64,000 nt of DNA from Metopolophium dirhodum (GCF_019925205.1 NC_083563.1:2294001-2358000); one strand, 5' to 3'; counted from the first letter of the stretch, positions 12,510 to 27,151 are shown. Program-made: numbers and translations. Notes: a model not told the origin generated them from the sequence alone.

Positions 12510-15500
12510 GTTTGTATGAGTGTGCATGGCGTATATAATACTGTATGTTGACGAGATACAAGTATAATGTGGTGTGTGCGGGTTCAAGTGCGCTCGTTAT
12601 AAAAGTTTCTGTCCGAGTATCGAAAAAAAAAATAATAATAATAATAATAAAACGTGCCCACATACGCGTGATTGCTCTTTCGAGTGTCTCCGCTCCTCTC
12701 CGTCCAGTGATCGCAGCAAAGACGGTGCAAAAAATTCAACATACAAAATCCTAATGAAACATATTTTATTTTTAATGTCACTGCGGTGGCGGGTAGGCGA
12801 GCTGACGGCAAGCCGCAGAGGGATATAACGAGCAGCTGTTCCGCGTACATAATATTATAGTGTACAATATTGTACAATAAATTAACGACGACGACGACGA
12901 TGATCATCATCATAAAAGTAATAGTAATAATAATAATAATAATAATACGATATAATATAATCGTTTGCGCAGCAGCAATAGGTACTATTATCGTGTCTAC
13001 GAGTTACCCCCTTTGCAGCGTAACAAACATATGCACTGCGCCACTGTGTACTTTATATATATAATATGTGCCTATATTACATATATTATATTTAATTGTG
13101 CGTATTATTTGGCATCACAATATACACCAATTATCATAATAATTAGTGTAACGCGCGGTCCGCATTATATATAATTTATCGAGTTTAAATGGTTCGAAAT
13201 CTGTTGTTTTACTTTTCATTTTCGCGTAAATCACAGTCTATTTATACGTACGCGTAATATTATATAGCTTTTGAAAATCTCGTTACATGATGTTACGGTC
13301 AAAACTTTATAGTATTTTAATAATAGGACTTGGTAGATCGCAATCGGCTGATGGTTCAAATTCTATTCCATGTTATAAAAATATGCTGTGTACCTACGAA
13401 TGTTGTTGAAGCTCAGTCGACCCACTATACAGCTAATTTCTGCAGGAAAGTGTATCTTCTTCTTGCATTATAAATTATAGTACGTCAAAGTTTCTACATT
13501 ACAAGAGTAGGTAGCTCGACTTTCGTTGTACCGCAACGATAGTAGTATGTAGTGCCTACTAGTTGTATTATGTACCTAGTGAGTTATATAGTTTCTTATA
13601 ATGTTTCAGATCTGAATAAATGTTATCTAAATAAAAATAAAAATAAAATGTTTGCGAATAAAATTCGTAAATAGATATTGTTCCTATAAAAAAAAATAAA
13701 TTATTTCGATACTGACTGCTATAAGTGACTTTTATAGACATAATTGTTAAGTTTCACCATTTTTCGTTTTTATACAAACTCAATTCATCTATTCGTAGAT
13801 GAACGGAGACTGTTGTGCCATCGTACGGATTATGTTACAATAATTATCTATTACACGTGTATACGATATATGTAAGAAAATATTTTTTGGTTAAAAATAA
13901 ATAAAATATTTTTACAGTGAATAGCATGGTTAATTGTCTATAATATAAAAAATATATATATATATATAATATTATATACACAATACACATGTAAAAATTC
14001 CTTTTGTTTAGAAATATAATCATAAACTCTAATATTTAATCATAAGAAGTTTTCTCACCCGATCAACTAGTGCATATCATAATTATTGTGACACTGGGTA
14101 GATCAATTTCTATAGGTGAACCACAATGGTTTAGTGGAAAATAAGAAAGGTAATTTTTTTTAAATATTTATCCAGAACATATTCATTGAAACGAACGTCG
14201 GCACTACCTACTCACTTTATACCTACTCACTACAAAACAGATGAATATCTGACCATTAGAAACCAACTACGTACCTACACGATATAATTTGATATGTGTA
14301 CATACTGTGCACCCTTTTTACGTTGTACTTTTTTTTGTCCACTCTAAATAAAGGGTTAAAACTTTGCTTGTTTCCCAATGACCTTCGTCAGTTCATCTGC
14401 CACTCATTTTTTTTTTTTTTTATTCACAACTATAATATACACAGACGTACACAAATAAATGTGTGCATAATATGGAAATATCAGATGTTCCTATACATAT
14501 AATCGTCATAATATAGGTACTCGTATATAGGGTAAATGTGTTTAAACCGAGAGAAAAAAGATTCCACATGACGAGAGAAGGAAATAAACGAAACGGCAGA
14601 AGAGAAATACGTTCAGTCACAACTAACTGTATATGCGTATACAGCATACTAATAAACTATATATTTTTCCAAAATTTGAGTACATATGGTTTAATATTGT
14701 ATTTTTCGGTGTATAAGTTACCAAAAGGACCGCCGACGTTTATTGCATGTTTAGTAGACGTACATGTAGTATACATTCTCCAATTACATTTTGGAAGAGG
14801 GAGGAAAAAAGAACTCAAAAAGATCTATCTTGGTTGTTAGCGATGACACATACATATTATACCATGTACAGTATACACGCGTATATAACATACAAGCGAT
14901 CCATAACATTTCAAGTGTGTTCATTTTATTGTGCCAGAGATTTCTTTTTTGCCCTCTGTAAAATGCTTTATGATATAAAATATTATATCGCGTACATATT
15001 ATATTATGTTTGAGACGTTTAACCATAGTCTATAAGGAGGTGTACCTACCCGCAAATATACACGACGACAAGCCTTTTGTCCCCTATAGAAAACATTCTA
15101 AAAAAAAAAAAAATAACAAGTTTACCGCATTGTCCGTGTATGCAACTGTACAGATACTTAAATGTTTTATTTACGATGTATTCTGCAGTTGTCGGTATGG
15201 TATTCCAATTTCTGGGAATAATGCATTTTAAAAGTTGAAAATCGTTGGAAGTTTTATTATACATGCATATTGTACGTACTGTATACCATGCTTTATGATT
15301 ATTAATTTGATACGACGCATGTAGGTACACTTTATTTTATTTATGTACAAGATAAACCTACAATTAATTCAATGACTCAAAACTTGTAAAAGTGGTGTAT
15401 TATAGATAGCTAGTTAATAATTATTTCTAGTTTTCAAGTTAAAGCCATAATTATTTTTAAAATAAATAAAGGATACATACCTATACATCATTTGTATATG

Positions 15501-15839
15501 TATAAAATATATTGCATAATGTATAAAACACCATAACACCGTACCTACAAAACACAATATTACTACAATGCAACGCGTAAAATGGTCATGTAGCTCACGG
15601 TTACAAAATAAAAAATATATAAATATTCATACGTATATATTTCAACGTGGGAGTATTTAAATAATAACGCTACTTATATACTTACATCATATTATATTAT
15701 ACCTATTAAGAAATTGCACCCGTAAACCTATAATACGACTATATCATTATGATCCATCCATACGAACACTTCGATCGATACGTAAATTATTTTAAAACGA
15801 TAATGGCGTAAAACGTACAAGTTAAAGTTATTCTAACGC

Positions 15840-15935
15840 ACGCCGCTCGCGTGTAAAAAATCGTCGATGGTCTTCGACTGCTGCTGTATATACAAGCCCC
15901 GATCCAGCTCCACGCGGATGCTGCTGCTGTAGCTA
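15840..15935 (-). other. Possible terminal coding exon, weak
   Basis: The minus strand has a pyrimidine-rich tract and AATAATAG acceptor at about 15935, then an in-frame stretch of about 32 codons, SSSIRVELDRGLYIQQQSKT then IDDFLHASGVR and a TAG stop. Composition looks coding and CpG-rich. I do not recognise the protein. No matching upstream exon was found. Confidence 0.25.
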
Positions 15936-18900
15936 TTATTATTGTTTGAGGAGAAAAAAAATTACCAAAAAAAAAAAAATCGGTTGCTTCTATATACATA
16001 GGTAGGTACCGCGTTCGTTTAAAAAAAAAATGAACACATTTTCTATACCTCACGGTGTGTATATATACCTGAGCAAACAGCGCTGGACCGCGTGCGTGTT
16101 TGCGCAGCCATTAACGCGCCGCCACGCCGCCGTCCGCTGCAGAGTAACCAAGTGTAACCAAGTGGCGAGCAAACAGTGTATTAAAAAACAAAACATGTAT
16201 ACATAATCATTTTTAATTTATTCCCGTGGTCTTTTAAGGAAAGTTAGACATTATTGAGGCGTGTACCTACCCATAGAGCGGTACTGTGCAGAAGACAAAC
16301 AGTGTACATATTATATACCTATATATATATATTTATATATTAATATATATATTATATATTATTATGTTAAGTATTATTAAGTAGCGCACTGGCCGCGCGC
16401 ACAGTCCACGACGGCTGTTTACTAACGCATAATCATGTTCCTCTGGTCCATGGTTGAAATTGTACACATGGTGAAACTCGCAATACGAATGTAGCTCCAC
16501 TGCATTACAACACTGTGTAAGTGGGTATATTGCTGAATTGTAGCAATTTCGTTGCACAGTATTACATCCGAAAATTTAGCTTTAATAGACAATAGTTTAA
16601 TTTTATTTTAATATGCGCAACGCGTCTGTGGGGGTTCGTACACAAAGTTTCATTTTTTAATATTTGGAGGGTGATGGAATCGCAGTTTCTACACCACCAC
16701 CTATCACCGTTGTATCTCCACACGCATCGACCATCTATAAACGAAACCGACCGACGAAAGGGGTTAAAATTAGTTTTAATTGGAGACCGTTGCCACGATG
16801 TAAATAAGGGTCGAATGAATGTATGTGACACAGGACACATGCAGAGTGATTTGATATTGAATAGGAATTTTTCAAGTAGTAAAGGATAAATTCAAATGCG
16901 ACTTAACGTCCATCGCAGTTACGATATACCCATGCCACGTGGCCGACACAACAAACAATAACACAACATTATTGTCAACACAAATCTAAGATTAATTAAA
17001 TTCTGATTTATCGTCTCAACCAATCTTGTTTTTATCCATTGTCCTGCTATTGAAGTTTCTGGCGTACACGCACTATAAATGCACGCGCATATATAATATA
17101 CATAAATATTATAATATATTTTATTGTTTGTCCAGAAACACCATGTTCGTCCCACATAAATCGCGTTTCCATCCCATCGCGTATTTTTCGTTGTCTTATT
17201 GAATGGACTATATTTACGATTATTTTAAGAGAGATAATAATTGACCGCTATCGATTTTATAAACGTTCTGCAGTACGTGTTTTTATGAAATACAACCACT
17301 TTAACTAAACGCCTACAAATATTTTCTATTACGAGGCTACAGTTTTAAATCCTTAGCGATGCATTCTCAACTCACGAACAAATCAGTATATTTACTTTGA
17401 AAAGGTAAACGAACTCATTCGTAGTTATTGCATGGCTGTGATTAATTAATTTATACTTATATGAACGGTTTGATATAAATTAAGACGTCATATTACATAT
17501 TTTTTATATAAAATAAATAACTTAAGTCAATACAATTAGATAAATATAACGTGTTGATTGTTGAAACAGAATGTTCAAGTTTTTACGAAAATAACGAATG
17601 GTAATGAAACATACAAATATCATAGTATACTACACACAAAATATATACCTAGCAAAAATTATAAATGTTTTATATCAACATAGTACCTATTTGTTATCGC
17701 CTATTTTTAATTAAAATAATAAAAACAATTTTCAGCAGAGCAAATAAAACTTTTTCAATTATTATATGATGTTGATTCGTTTCTTTTTTAAATCGTACTA
17801 TAATTTCATGTTTATTTAGTTTTTATACTATCATAATTAGTGAGTGACATTAATGGATGACTGCTCACATCAAAGCTATCGTATATGAAAAATAAAGAAA
17901 AAATTACTAAAATATTATTATTACCAGGTAACGTTCTTATTGTATCATGGAAATAAACAAATAGTTTACTTATTTTTTGTGTAAGTTTAAATTAGTTATA
18001 CATGGGTACTCATTAACATTTGCACCAGAGTGCCAGATCGCCCCAATTCATATACCTGCCTAACTATATAATAAATAGTCATAAAAATGTCATTTTTTAC
18101 GAGACAAATACGCATTATAAATTAGGTAGGCACATGTAACAGTGACGAAGGAATAAAATATTAAATTATAATATTGTTCAAACATAAAATTAAGCTTAAG
18201 ACTCGCATTTTGTCATAATACATTTTATGTAAATAATACATAATATGGTTACCATGATTTGTGAAATAGAACTTTTTCAATTTTAGTTACAGTTAAAATA
18301 ACAATAATTGATAAACATCTTGCACAAAGCGTTTAAGGTTGTGTTAAATTGTAAGGTCTTAAAAATGATAATAAATTGCAAATTTCGTAATATAAATCCA
18401 AAAATAAAACATTACGTTAAAAATAACTATTTTAATAAAATATAACTTATTCAATAGGTACTTATACACCAAACCTTCAATGAGCAAATACATGTTTGAA
18501 AAATGATATAATTGTGTGCACCGTGTGATATTTATGAAACCATTTCATTGTACATAACTACTTTACAGTACCTAAAGGTATGTTAATAATAAAAATAACT
18601 TTTATAAATTAAATTTGAATATTAAACTGTGTAGTATCCAGCTGTGTAGCACTCAGGTATACTTTGGTGGAATGTGCAGGTATCGCTCGCAATCTCAGTA
18701 AGCGGAAAAGGGAAGTTATACGTACACTTTCGGCGGATTATGACCTACATATTGGCCACAATAAATTTCTCTAAACAGTCACTTTATATGCGTTCTATAA
18801 ATAAATTGAATGGTTCAATGTTAGTTTCAAATACACTTCAGTGGGATTCTGTAATATAACGGAACTAAAACACAATGGTAGGATTATGTAATAACAGCGA

Positions 18901-19902
18901 GGCATCTGTTCAAGTATACCAGGTAATGTAGGAGTTAACCATCCATTAGTCAATTGTTTTAGTCAAGTGATATTACTATATAACTATTAACTATGTGTAT
19001 ACTTTCCAACGGACTTTGAAAAAAGGATATTTATTTTTGAACAAATAAACGGTGTGTAACGCTGTGTTTTTTAAATTTACTTTTATAAATTAAATTTATA
19101 ATTTTTAATATATTCAGTTTACGTTTAAAATATATTATGCGTTCGTTGTTTGAAGAAAAAGTTACGTTTTTATTTAGGAAATATAATTTAAAATACATAT
19201 TAAATAAATATTGAAATGCCATTCACTTTTGATGATTGATAATTAATATATAATATTTTATTATTTTACCCTTCTATAAAAATACAGTTTTCTTTTGATT
19301 CAGATTTTTCAAAACTTATAGTACCCACTTAAATATTTTCTTAAAAATAAAATGAGCTAATATTTTTATTTCTTATTAATACTAAACGATTAAAACCGTA
19401 TTTAGATAATATACCACGGACTACAGTACTACACTATAAAAATATTATTTTTCTTTTTCGATTCTCCGCGTTGTACTCTTGATGATGGTTTTGTCCCGTA
19501 TTAATTTATTAATTTATTTTTTACAAACTCAAATGAACCCATGCACCTATATATACCTACATTTTATATTAAAAAATTATTGTACAATATGTATAATCCA
19601 GAATAAGTTCGCATTTACCACTTATACATTTCATCATTGGTGCGAGATTGTATAGATTGTATAATGTTGACAAAAGAGGTGTCGAGGGAAATTGAAAAAC
19701 GGTATCACGATAACAATGGATATCGCGAGGGAAAAAATAAGAGAAGTTGCTTCGTCACCGATATAGTATAGTATATATATAGTACATTGGGTATTTTCAA
19801 AATGTATTTCACGGAGGACGGGAGGTGAGGTGCGCGAGTTAATCAGATTTAAATTGAATCGCATGTACCCAGAAAATTGATATTCCACTGCGGTTGACAC
19901 GT

Positions 19903-20112
19903 CTATTTGCCCCGAAGGGTAGGGCCTGTGGATACTCTTTGACAAGTCTGCTGTGGTGTAATTGGAACATCCAGTTCGTAGACCGCGCCGCAAGGTAGAA
20001 ACCTTATTAATTTGGCAGATAACACCTCTGGTTTTTCCACCCTGTCACTATCAATTTTCCCTTTAGCAAACGTGTAAAGTCGCGCCCCTTTTCCTTTCAC
20101 GCGCTGCACCAT
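19903..20112 (-). other. Unrecognised 69-codon open frame in a less AT-rich patch
   Basis: Starts MVQRVKGKGARLYTFAKGK and ends STGPTLRGK. The patch 19800-20115 is richer in GC than its surroundings. A second frame on the same strand overlaps it. No domain recognised; could be an exon, UTR or relic. Confidence 0.2.
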
Positions 20113-20211
20113 TACAGTAATATATATAATAATACTGTTAAACAGAATAATATCTGCTAGTTCGGTTTAACCACCTAGGTACTTATTATATAAACTATAA
20201 AGAAAATACAC

Positions 20212-21228
20212 TTAAAAAAAATTTTAAAAACACACTTTTCCATAAAAACATTTAAAAAAAAATTTTAAAAATTGCACTAAAAAGACAAAAATAATTCTCT
20301 GTACTTAAAAATAATGAAAAATTTATTGATGAAAAATTTAAAAGTGTGTGGTGCATCATACAAAACATTAAAAGCCGAGCTAAGTCTCACATACACTTCT
20401 TTGTTCAATCCTGTTTATAAGATAGTGACTGGCAGTATATGTCAAGTATAAGAGCAAAATAATGAAAAATTTACTGATGAAAAATTTAAAAGCCAAGGAA
20501 AGTCTCACATACACTTCTTTGTTCAATCATGTTTATAAGATAGTGACTGGGAATATATGCCAAGTGTATGAGCACCACACACTTTTAAATTTTTCATCAA
20601 TAAATTTTTCATTATTTTTAAGTACAGAGGATTATTTTTGTCTTTTTAGTGCAATTTTTAAAATTTTTTTTTAAATGTTTTTATGGAAAAGTGTGTTTTT
20701 AAAATTTTTTTTTTTATTTTTTATTTTCTACTTTTTAGTTGAAAGTAAATATTTTTATTAAACGTTTAAGAAATATGTTTGTGAAAATAGAACATGAAGT
20801 TACGAACAGTCTGTTGCTCTTATTTTCACTGCTGACTGTAGTGTTTAAAGAATATCGGTATCCGGTGTTTTCGGTACCTATATCAGAATACCGGTATAAT
20901 GTTATTTGGTAATAATTACCGTTGTTACCATAGATATTATAATAATGGATAGGACACGCCTATACTTGCTTCGTAAGAGGTTGCGGTTTTTTTTGGGGAA
21001 GAGAGAAAGTTCAATATCTGCGAGAGATATTACGGCGACGTCGTGGGGACAATCCTTTTTTTTTTTTTTGGTCCATGTCCCAAAATGACAACGGATTATT
21101 GTATTGTCATCCAAGACCAAGGTCTATACCAATTTTCAGAATTTTTCATCTTCAAAAAGTGCCTCAAATCGAGCGTGCAAGATTTGATCACAGACAGACG
21201 TGAAACCAAACTTAAGAAAAGTGTTAAA
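20212..21228 (+). repeat. Palindromic repeat, copy 1 (core in orientation A)
   Basis: A near-identical copy lies at about 42598-43550. The left arm (about 20218-20354) and right arm (20572-20705) are inverted repeats around a 217-bp core (20355-20571) that itself holds two ~85-bp tandem units (AGTCTCACATACACTTCTTT...). A unique part follows (20706-21228), with GGTGTTTTCGGTACC and GGATAGGACACGCC. Copy 1 has about 79 bases (20780-20858) that copy 2 lacks. The short open frames in it are products of the palindrome and not recognised proteins. Confidence 0.85.
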
Positions 21229-21745
21229 AACGAATATTTTGGTCGAAGAACGATTTATGTTTACAAATTAAATACTATATTCTTATAATAAAATATTATA
21301 TTATATAAATATTGTTTTTAAAAAAATATATATTAACAATAATAATTATTACATCTCAACCATTAAACAGAAAAAAAATTAAATGTAGATGATAAACATT
21401 TAAATTTTTAAATCTATATGTGAAGGATGATGTGTAGAACGGCTTTGTAGTCGTGGTGTGCAGACATGATAGAGAAAAGAAGATCAGTAGGTACATACAT
21501 AAGAGAAGTTGAAACTGGAAAAATATATAATAAGTATATTAAAATGTTGTTAAACATAAACAAATGATATTTAAACGGTCAAATGTATGTATCTACGAAT
21601 ATTCCGCACATCAATCAAATAATATGTTCTGTTGGTCGTCTTTTAAACTAGGTATATAAAAAAGTGGGCAAGTACCGGTATATATACTGGTAACTGCTAT
21701 GTTGTGCAGTAGGTGTACCACGTCATTAAGTCACTGTAATGGAAG

Positions 21746-21900
21746 CAAAGGTGGATACAGATGTCATTAATTTGAGGGGGGGGGGATAAATATTATATTT
21801 TACTAAATTAATTGTTAATCAAATATCTTATACAACATATTTTTTTTAGTCAACAGGGTGGTGAATTTTCCAAATCTTCCTTCCCTAGTATCCGCCATTG
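21746..21900. mobile_element. hAT-like MITE, 155 bp, perfect 8-bp TSD
   Basis: Inverted ends CAAAGGTGGATAC and GTATCCGCCATTG (two mismatches) flanked by AATGGAAG at 21738-21745 and 21901-21908. The interior has a poly-G run (about 21775-21785). Confidence 0.75.
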
Positions 21901-22984
21901 AATGGAAGTGTTAAATTTAAATCCAATGATAAATCATTGCGTCAATTCCGAGTGGAGAAGTTTTGTAATTGGGGTGGCGGAGGGTGTTTTGGTTTTCTCG
22001 GCTGTATTTATGCGAAAGATATATTTACTAAGTGTTTCAAGTACCTATATAAAAAGTGTGACCGGTTTGGTAAAACAAATTAATTTTTTTATCACCGATT
22101 CTAATTTTAAGGGGAAATAGTCACAGATTACAAGTAACGAATTTCTGATTGGATACACTACACTGCGTATTGGACCGCTGGACTAATTGTGCTGTGGTTG
22201 GACCGGCCTGTCGAGCCAAACACACTAAAAACAATTAAACAGTTGAGACCAGTCCGGTCCAAAATCTCCGTTTTCGAACTACCACCCCCGGCTTGGTGGC
22301 TTGAACTCTCTACCCCACATACCTCAATTTTGGATTACAGTCTGGTTCGCTGGTCTAAAACCGCGGCCTAAACTCGAGTGCATGGGCACCTTTGGTATTT
22401 ATATAGAATTTAATTTTAGGCGAGATCACGACTCAAATGTTTGTGTAAATGTGTGTATTTTGCTTTTGCTTTTGTTACAACTTCATAAATATCTTGAGAT
22501 TTTCCAATAATCAACATGAAAAATGAATTGCTTACTTCTTAAGTATACTTGTTTTTGTACTTGGAGAATATTAGTTGAAAGAGTGATATAGAGTTAACAC
22601 TCGATAGATTGTTGGCAATTATTACTAGAATATTGGGTACCTATATACACATTATACATATTATTTCAATAAAACCATTTTAGGCCAAATTATAACCATA
22701 GTTGTATTGTTTGAACAATTTTTCAATTATCTCGAGGCTCTGTCGATTGGACGATTGTAATTGTACATAAAAATTACATTAAATAGGTACCTACTGTAAA
22801 TTGTATTAATTTAGCACAAATACATATTTTCGTTGAATAATTCAATTGGTTTTTAAGTATTTTTAAGTATTATTAGTAGACGCCAAAACGCTATGTAAAA
22901 TTAATTTATAGAAAATATTGTGACTAGTAATTTAGGTTTTTTTGTAACTGCTTTAAATAAGTTTATATGAGTGACCTGAAATTG

Positions 22985-23765
22985 AATTTAAGATTTTTAC
23001 CCAACAAATAAAATTTTATTGATATTTATAGAAAAAAAAACTAAAAAAATTGAAAACTGACAATGTTTGTAACCAGATAAAAAGAGTCGAAATATTTTTA
23101 AAATTGTATGGTGTATAGAAAATACTAATATAAACATTCAGTGAAATTTTCAAGTATCTACAGTCATACGTTTTTTAATTACAACAAAATAAGAAGATCT
23201 TTACATGAGAAATCGAGTGAATATCAAATGTTGTAAAAATATGAATTTCAAACGCTCATAAAAATTTAATTTGACTTTCTTGTAGACATTTTTTTGATAA
23301 AGGTAGCCAAAGTTATGAGTAATCTTGTATTACATTTTCAAATCTTAGATTAAAAAAGAAAATTTTTCATGAATTTCTAACTCAAAATAATTTGCAAATT
23401 TTCGTCATTTTTACGTATTTTGTCAATATTTGAACTTTAAATGTTTATAAAAAAAATTGTGACTAAGGATTTTTTATACATTTCAAATGTCATTGTAACA
23501 ATATAATAGGAGCCTTGTATTAAATTTTCAAGTTTTTTCACCAAACAAATAAAGTTTTATTGACATTCATAGAAAAAAAAGACTATAATAAAATTGGAAA
23601 CTGAAAATGTTCCTAAAAAGTTCAAAACAAATCGGTCAGAATCGTTTTTCGTATACAATGTTTTTACATTATTGAACTCAAACTATTTAACACATTCATT
23701 ACAGTGACACTCTAGACACCTAATCTACAACAGAGCGTTACCCACTTACTCGCTTTTTTTTTGTT
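22985..23765. repeat. AT-rich dispersed repeat family (R1), copy with inverted body
   Basis: Shares blocks with copies at 45.9, 55.0 and 58.2 kb: TCTATAAATATCAATAAAAT, CATTTGATATTCACTCGATA and a tail with CAGAGCG...CCACTTAC. Here the body (about 22995-23560) is reverse-complemented relative to those copies, while the tail (about 23630-23765) is in the same orientation. No coding potential. Confidence 0.65.
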
Positions 23766-24327
23766 ATGTTTGAAGAATGTTAAAACCCTAAGACAGTAAC
23801 CTAATTTTGAATAAAATGAATGTAAATTATATGTTGTAATTTATTTAACCACCTACCATGTTGTATTATCATAATAATAATTGTTCAGACGTTACCTGGT
23901 TAACAACACCTCATAGGTAATTATTATTTTGTAAACATAAATATTGTATTACGTTATTTTTTAAATCGTTTACAATTATATTAAAATTACGTAAAATTTT
24001 TATTTTGCTTCGTTTTTAGCTAGTGTCAGGTGTCGGCATTGAACATTTTATTTTAAATAACATATACAGCATTATAGTGCTGACTGGGTTTTCAGTCTTA
24101 AACGAATCCGATAGACACTTTTACCCGTACGCAGGCATTATTGTCAGGATAGTCTGATCATTTTTAAATATTCACGTTTAATCTTTAATAGGTGGGTACT
24201 TTATTATTTAAACTTGTAAGTTATATTCTGAAAACTATTCTGCTGAAGTTGAGTAGTCGAGGTGGTAACAATTCTTCAATCGCCCTTACGATCAAACACT
24301 CACGTTACCAGTTCATCTAGTTAGGTG

Positions 24328-24506
24328 CATCGGCGCAACTAGGAGGGGGTCTAAGGGGGCTAAGCCCCCAACTAAGATTTAGACCCCCCCCCCCATAAAT
24401 ATTCCTTATTTATTTAGATATAAGCCGTCTATGGGTTATTTTAAATTAATAGTTTTGTTAGGTGGGCCGTAGCCTCCCTAGAGTTTTAACCCTAGTTGCG
24501 CCTATG
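24328..24506. mobile_element. hAT-like MITE, 179 bp
   Basis: Ends CATCGGCGCAACTAGG and CCTAGTTGCGCCTATG are inverted repeats (one mismatch), flanked by GTTAGGTG (24320-24327) and GTTAGCTG (24507-24514). The interior holds GGGGGTCTAAGGGGG / CCCCC blocks that can fold back. Confidence 0.75.
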
Positions 24507-26519
24507 GTTAGCTGGGTTAGGCACATAGTACGATAATCACTGGTATAATCACTGCAGAAACGTATCATGAAATATAACGATCGCTTACAAAATTACAGTT
24601 ATTGTAAACCATATGATACTATATGTGTCTATAACAGTAGTGAGTATAGTAACTATTCGCATTCTACGCACAAAGGATATATTTTGCACATAAAATATGA
24701 TATACCTATTAGGTATTATAATTTATAATTGGTATATTTTTTCTACTTCAAATACGTTAACGCCTCCACGGTTAATATTATAACAGTACCTATATACAAT
24801 GACATAATATAGTTTTATTTCGTATACACATTATATCTATATAATCGTGTTAACCTGGAAAAATGTGCACAGAGTAGTCAACAACCCATCCCGATTACAC
24901 CCTGTGCTGACGCACTTATGAATACAATTTATAATTTTAAATTAATTGTTATGAAACACGATATAATATATTTTATAACCGAATGTATTTCGGAAAATAT
25001 CGTCAACGTCAACCATTGTGTGACGATATAATATTGTGATGAAAACCTAAAATTTGAAATGAGCACGTGTCCTCGTTATGCATATAATGCAGCTGCCCCG
25101 TTCTTTGGCGACGTCACTGAATTATTTTCACTCGACTTTTATTATTTCGAACAAAGCATCCGGGTGAATGATACGCACACACTATATGATACTATGATAT
25201 TGAAAATAAACTTTAAACTCTCGGGCATTTGATCATTGGTTTTTTCGTTTCGAAAATTTGAATGACGCTTTTTCAATATTTTGTTACACTTTTTTTTCAA
25301 ACTGATATTTGAATGTTCGCTATAAAAAAAAAGGTTTCTGTATCAGTTATCCCGTTTAATAACGTGCCTGTCGTATTAAGTGTTTTTTATATATTTGATG
25401 ATTTGCGACACACTCAAAATGTCGGTGTACGATTACTTGTGTACGACACATATGTACCTACTAAACAATAATAATATTATGAGCGGGGTGGCTGTAAACC
25501 AATATAAAAAGAACAGCGTTTATTTCGACCAGTGTTACACTCCTGTTGAATCGGATTTCAAATGCGGGACGAACGAACAAAAAAACATCAATAGTCAATA
25601 CTACATTTTATTTAAATTTCAAAACAGTTTTTAGACACAGTATAAGCAAACATTTGTATTCGTTAAATAAAAAAAAAATAACGTAGAAATAGTAGAATCC
25701 TATAATAATAATACATAATAATAATAATAATATGTTAAAGTGCTACGGCTAAATTCCGAACACATTTATAATAATAATAGGCGCTTAAAATAATATGAAA
25801 TGTATACATATAATATTATTAATTATATTGAGTTTTATATCATTGTTATTATTTACAGATGACATAATATATCAATACTTTGTGCATTGATATTAAATAA
25901 TGCTGTACGTATAGTTACATGTTTTACACACAATACACAAACAATATGGAGTTTAAAAATGAACTGCAAGCGCGTGTATGTGTATAGCATATTAGGTATA
26001 ATATGAAATAATATTACTGTACATATTATTATATTTTATATTAGGTATATATAGTTATAATATATTTAATAATAATTATTCGAAAGAATTATCTTATAAA
26101 GAGTTGATGGCGAACATTTTAAATTATTCAAATACATTTCAATTCAACAACGCTATAACTTGTTCTCTAATATTTACATACAATCATTCAGCTGATTTTT
26201 TTCTCTTTACATTGTATATGATTACACTAAAATTCTAAAAACGATTTTCTTAAAGCAATCGCACCTATAATATGTAAATATGCAGTGCAGTATAGGTACA
26301 CATAATTATTATAAAAATGTAATAACTTTTGTTAGAAAATGTATCTTACGAAACGAAATATAATTACGTAGGTACTGTAATATATTATACATAATATATA
26401 AAAGTAGGTACTCGAGGAAGATCCGCACGTGTTGAAATTCAGAAATCGTATAATTGTTTTTTACGCGATATACTCGAACAACTCGGCATAATCGCTCGCG
26501 TTCACCCCCTAGTTAGTCG

Positions 26520-26525
26520 TTTATT
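26520..26525 (-). terminator. Possible poly(A) signal of dmrt99B
   Basis: AATAAA on the minus strand about 410 bases after the stop codon. The 3' UTR would include the GGATG-rich stretch at 26850-26920. AATAAA is common by chance in this AT-rich DNA, so this is only a candidate. Confidence 0.3.
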
Positions 26526-26935
26526 ACGCCGTCTATATACACTTGCGCCGTCCGATGTTAAACAACTTTGTTATTCCACAAATACATAAATATCGTTGAA
26601 TCAAATAAAACGATAAAATGACAAATAATCCGCATATTGTATGCGTCTAATCACGACGTTGTGTACGCACTCATGAGGTCGAAGGAGGATGAGCAGCAGC
26701 AGAGGGAGGGGGGAAGAGGTCAATTCCCCGAGGCTCCCCCCTCATATTATATTCACCCTCAAAGTATAATTAATTTTTTTTTCGATCAAAAAAACATACA
26801 GGCCTGTATAATAGTTGTCATATCGTTGCTCTACGCATTGGTCACGTTCGATGGATGGGTGGTCGGATGGATATATGGATGGATGAATGGCTGTGCGCGG
26901 ATGGGTGCGGATGGGTGCGCTGCGGTGCGTTTCCA

Positions 26936-27106
26936 TCAATCCGAGTACGACGTCTTGTCGGAACCGGGCGACGGTGACCGCGGTGACGTCGCGGCCTGGT
27001 TCAGGTGGTGCGACTGGTAGGTCATGGCGTGCGGGTGAACGGAGGTGAGGTGATGCAGCTGCGGCTGCAGATAGTGGTGAATCGGCGCGGTGAGAAATCG
27101 CGGTGC

Positions 27107-27151
<45 letters not shown>

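Larger units (their letters stand above)
10047..19800. other. Intergenic, no confirmed gene
   Basis: CpG-rich patches at 11745-11835, 11940-12280, 12640-13030 and 15830-16170 lie in otherwise AT-rich DNA. The frame across 11745-11840 (EKANGIAIFKEDEVLRSKLS) looks coding but has no clear splice partners. 16080-16160 has a good minus-strand donor (CTCAG|GTATAT) after a GC-rich block. Confidence 0.45.
21909..26519. other. Intergenic, repeats only
   Basis: Besides the R1 copy and the 24.3-kb MITE, I see AT-rich DNA. 22150-22370 is more GC-rich and has repeated GGACCG / CTGGTC words but no recognised gene. Confidence 0.5.

Noticed and set aside
20462..20674. 70-codon open frame found again on the opposite strand at 42582-42863
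   Set aside because: It crosses the core and arm of the palindromic repeat; its presence in both copies follows from the repeat and its inverted core, not from selection for a protein.
26841..26935. GGATG-rich tandem stretch as a separate gene or array
   Set aside because: It lies just after the dmrt99B stop and is best seen as simple sequence in the 3' UTR.
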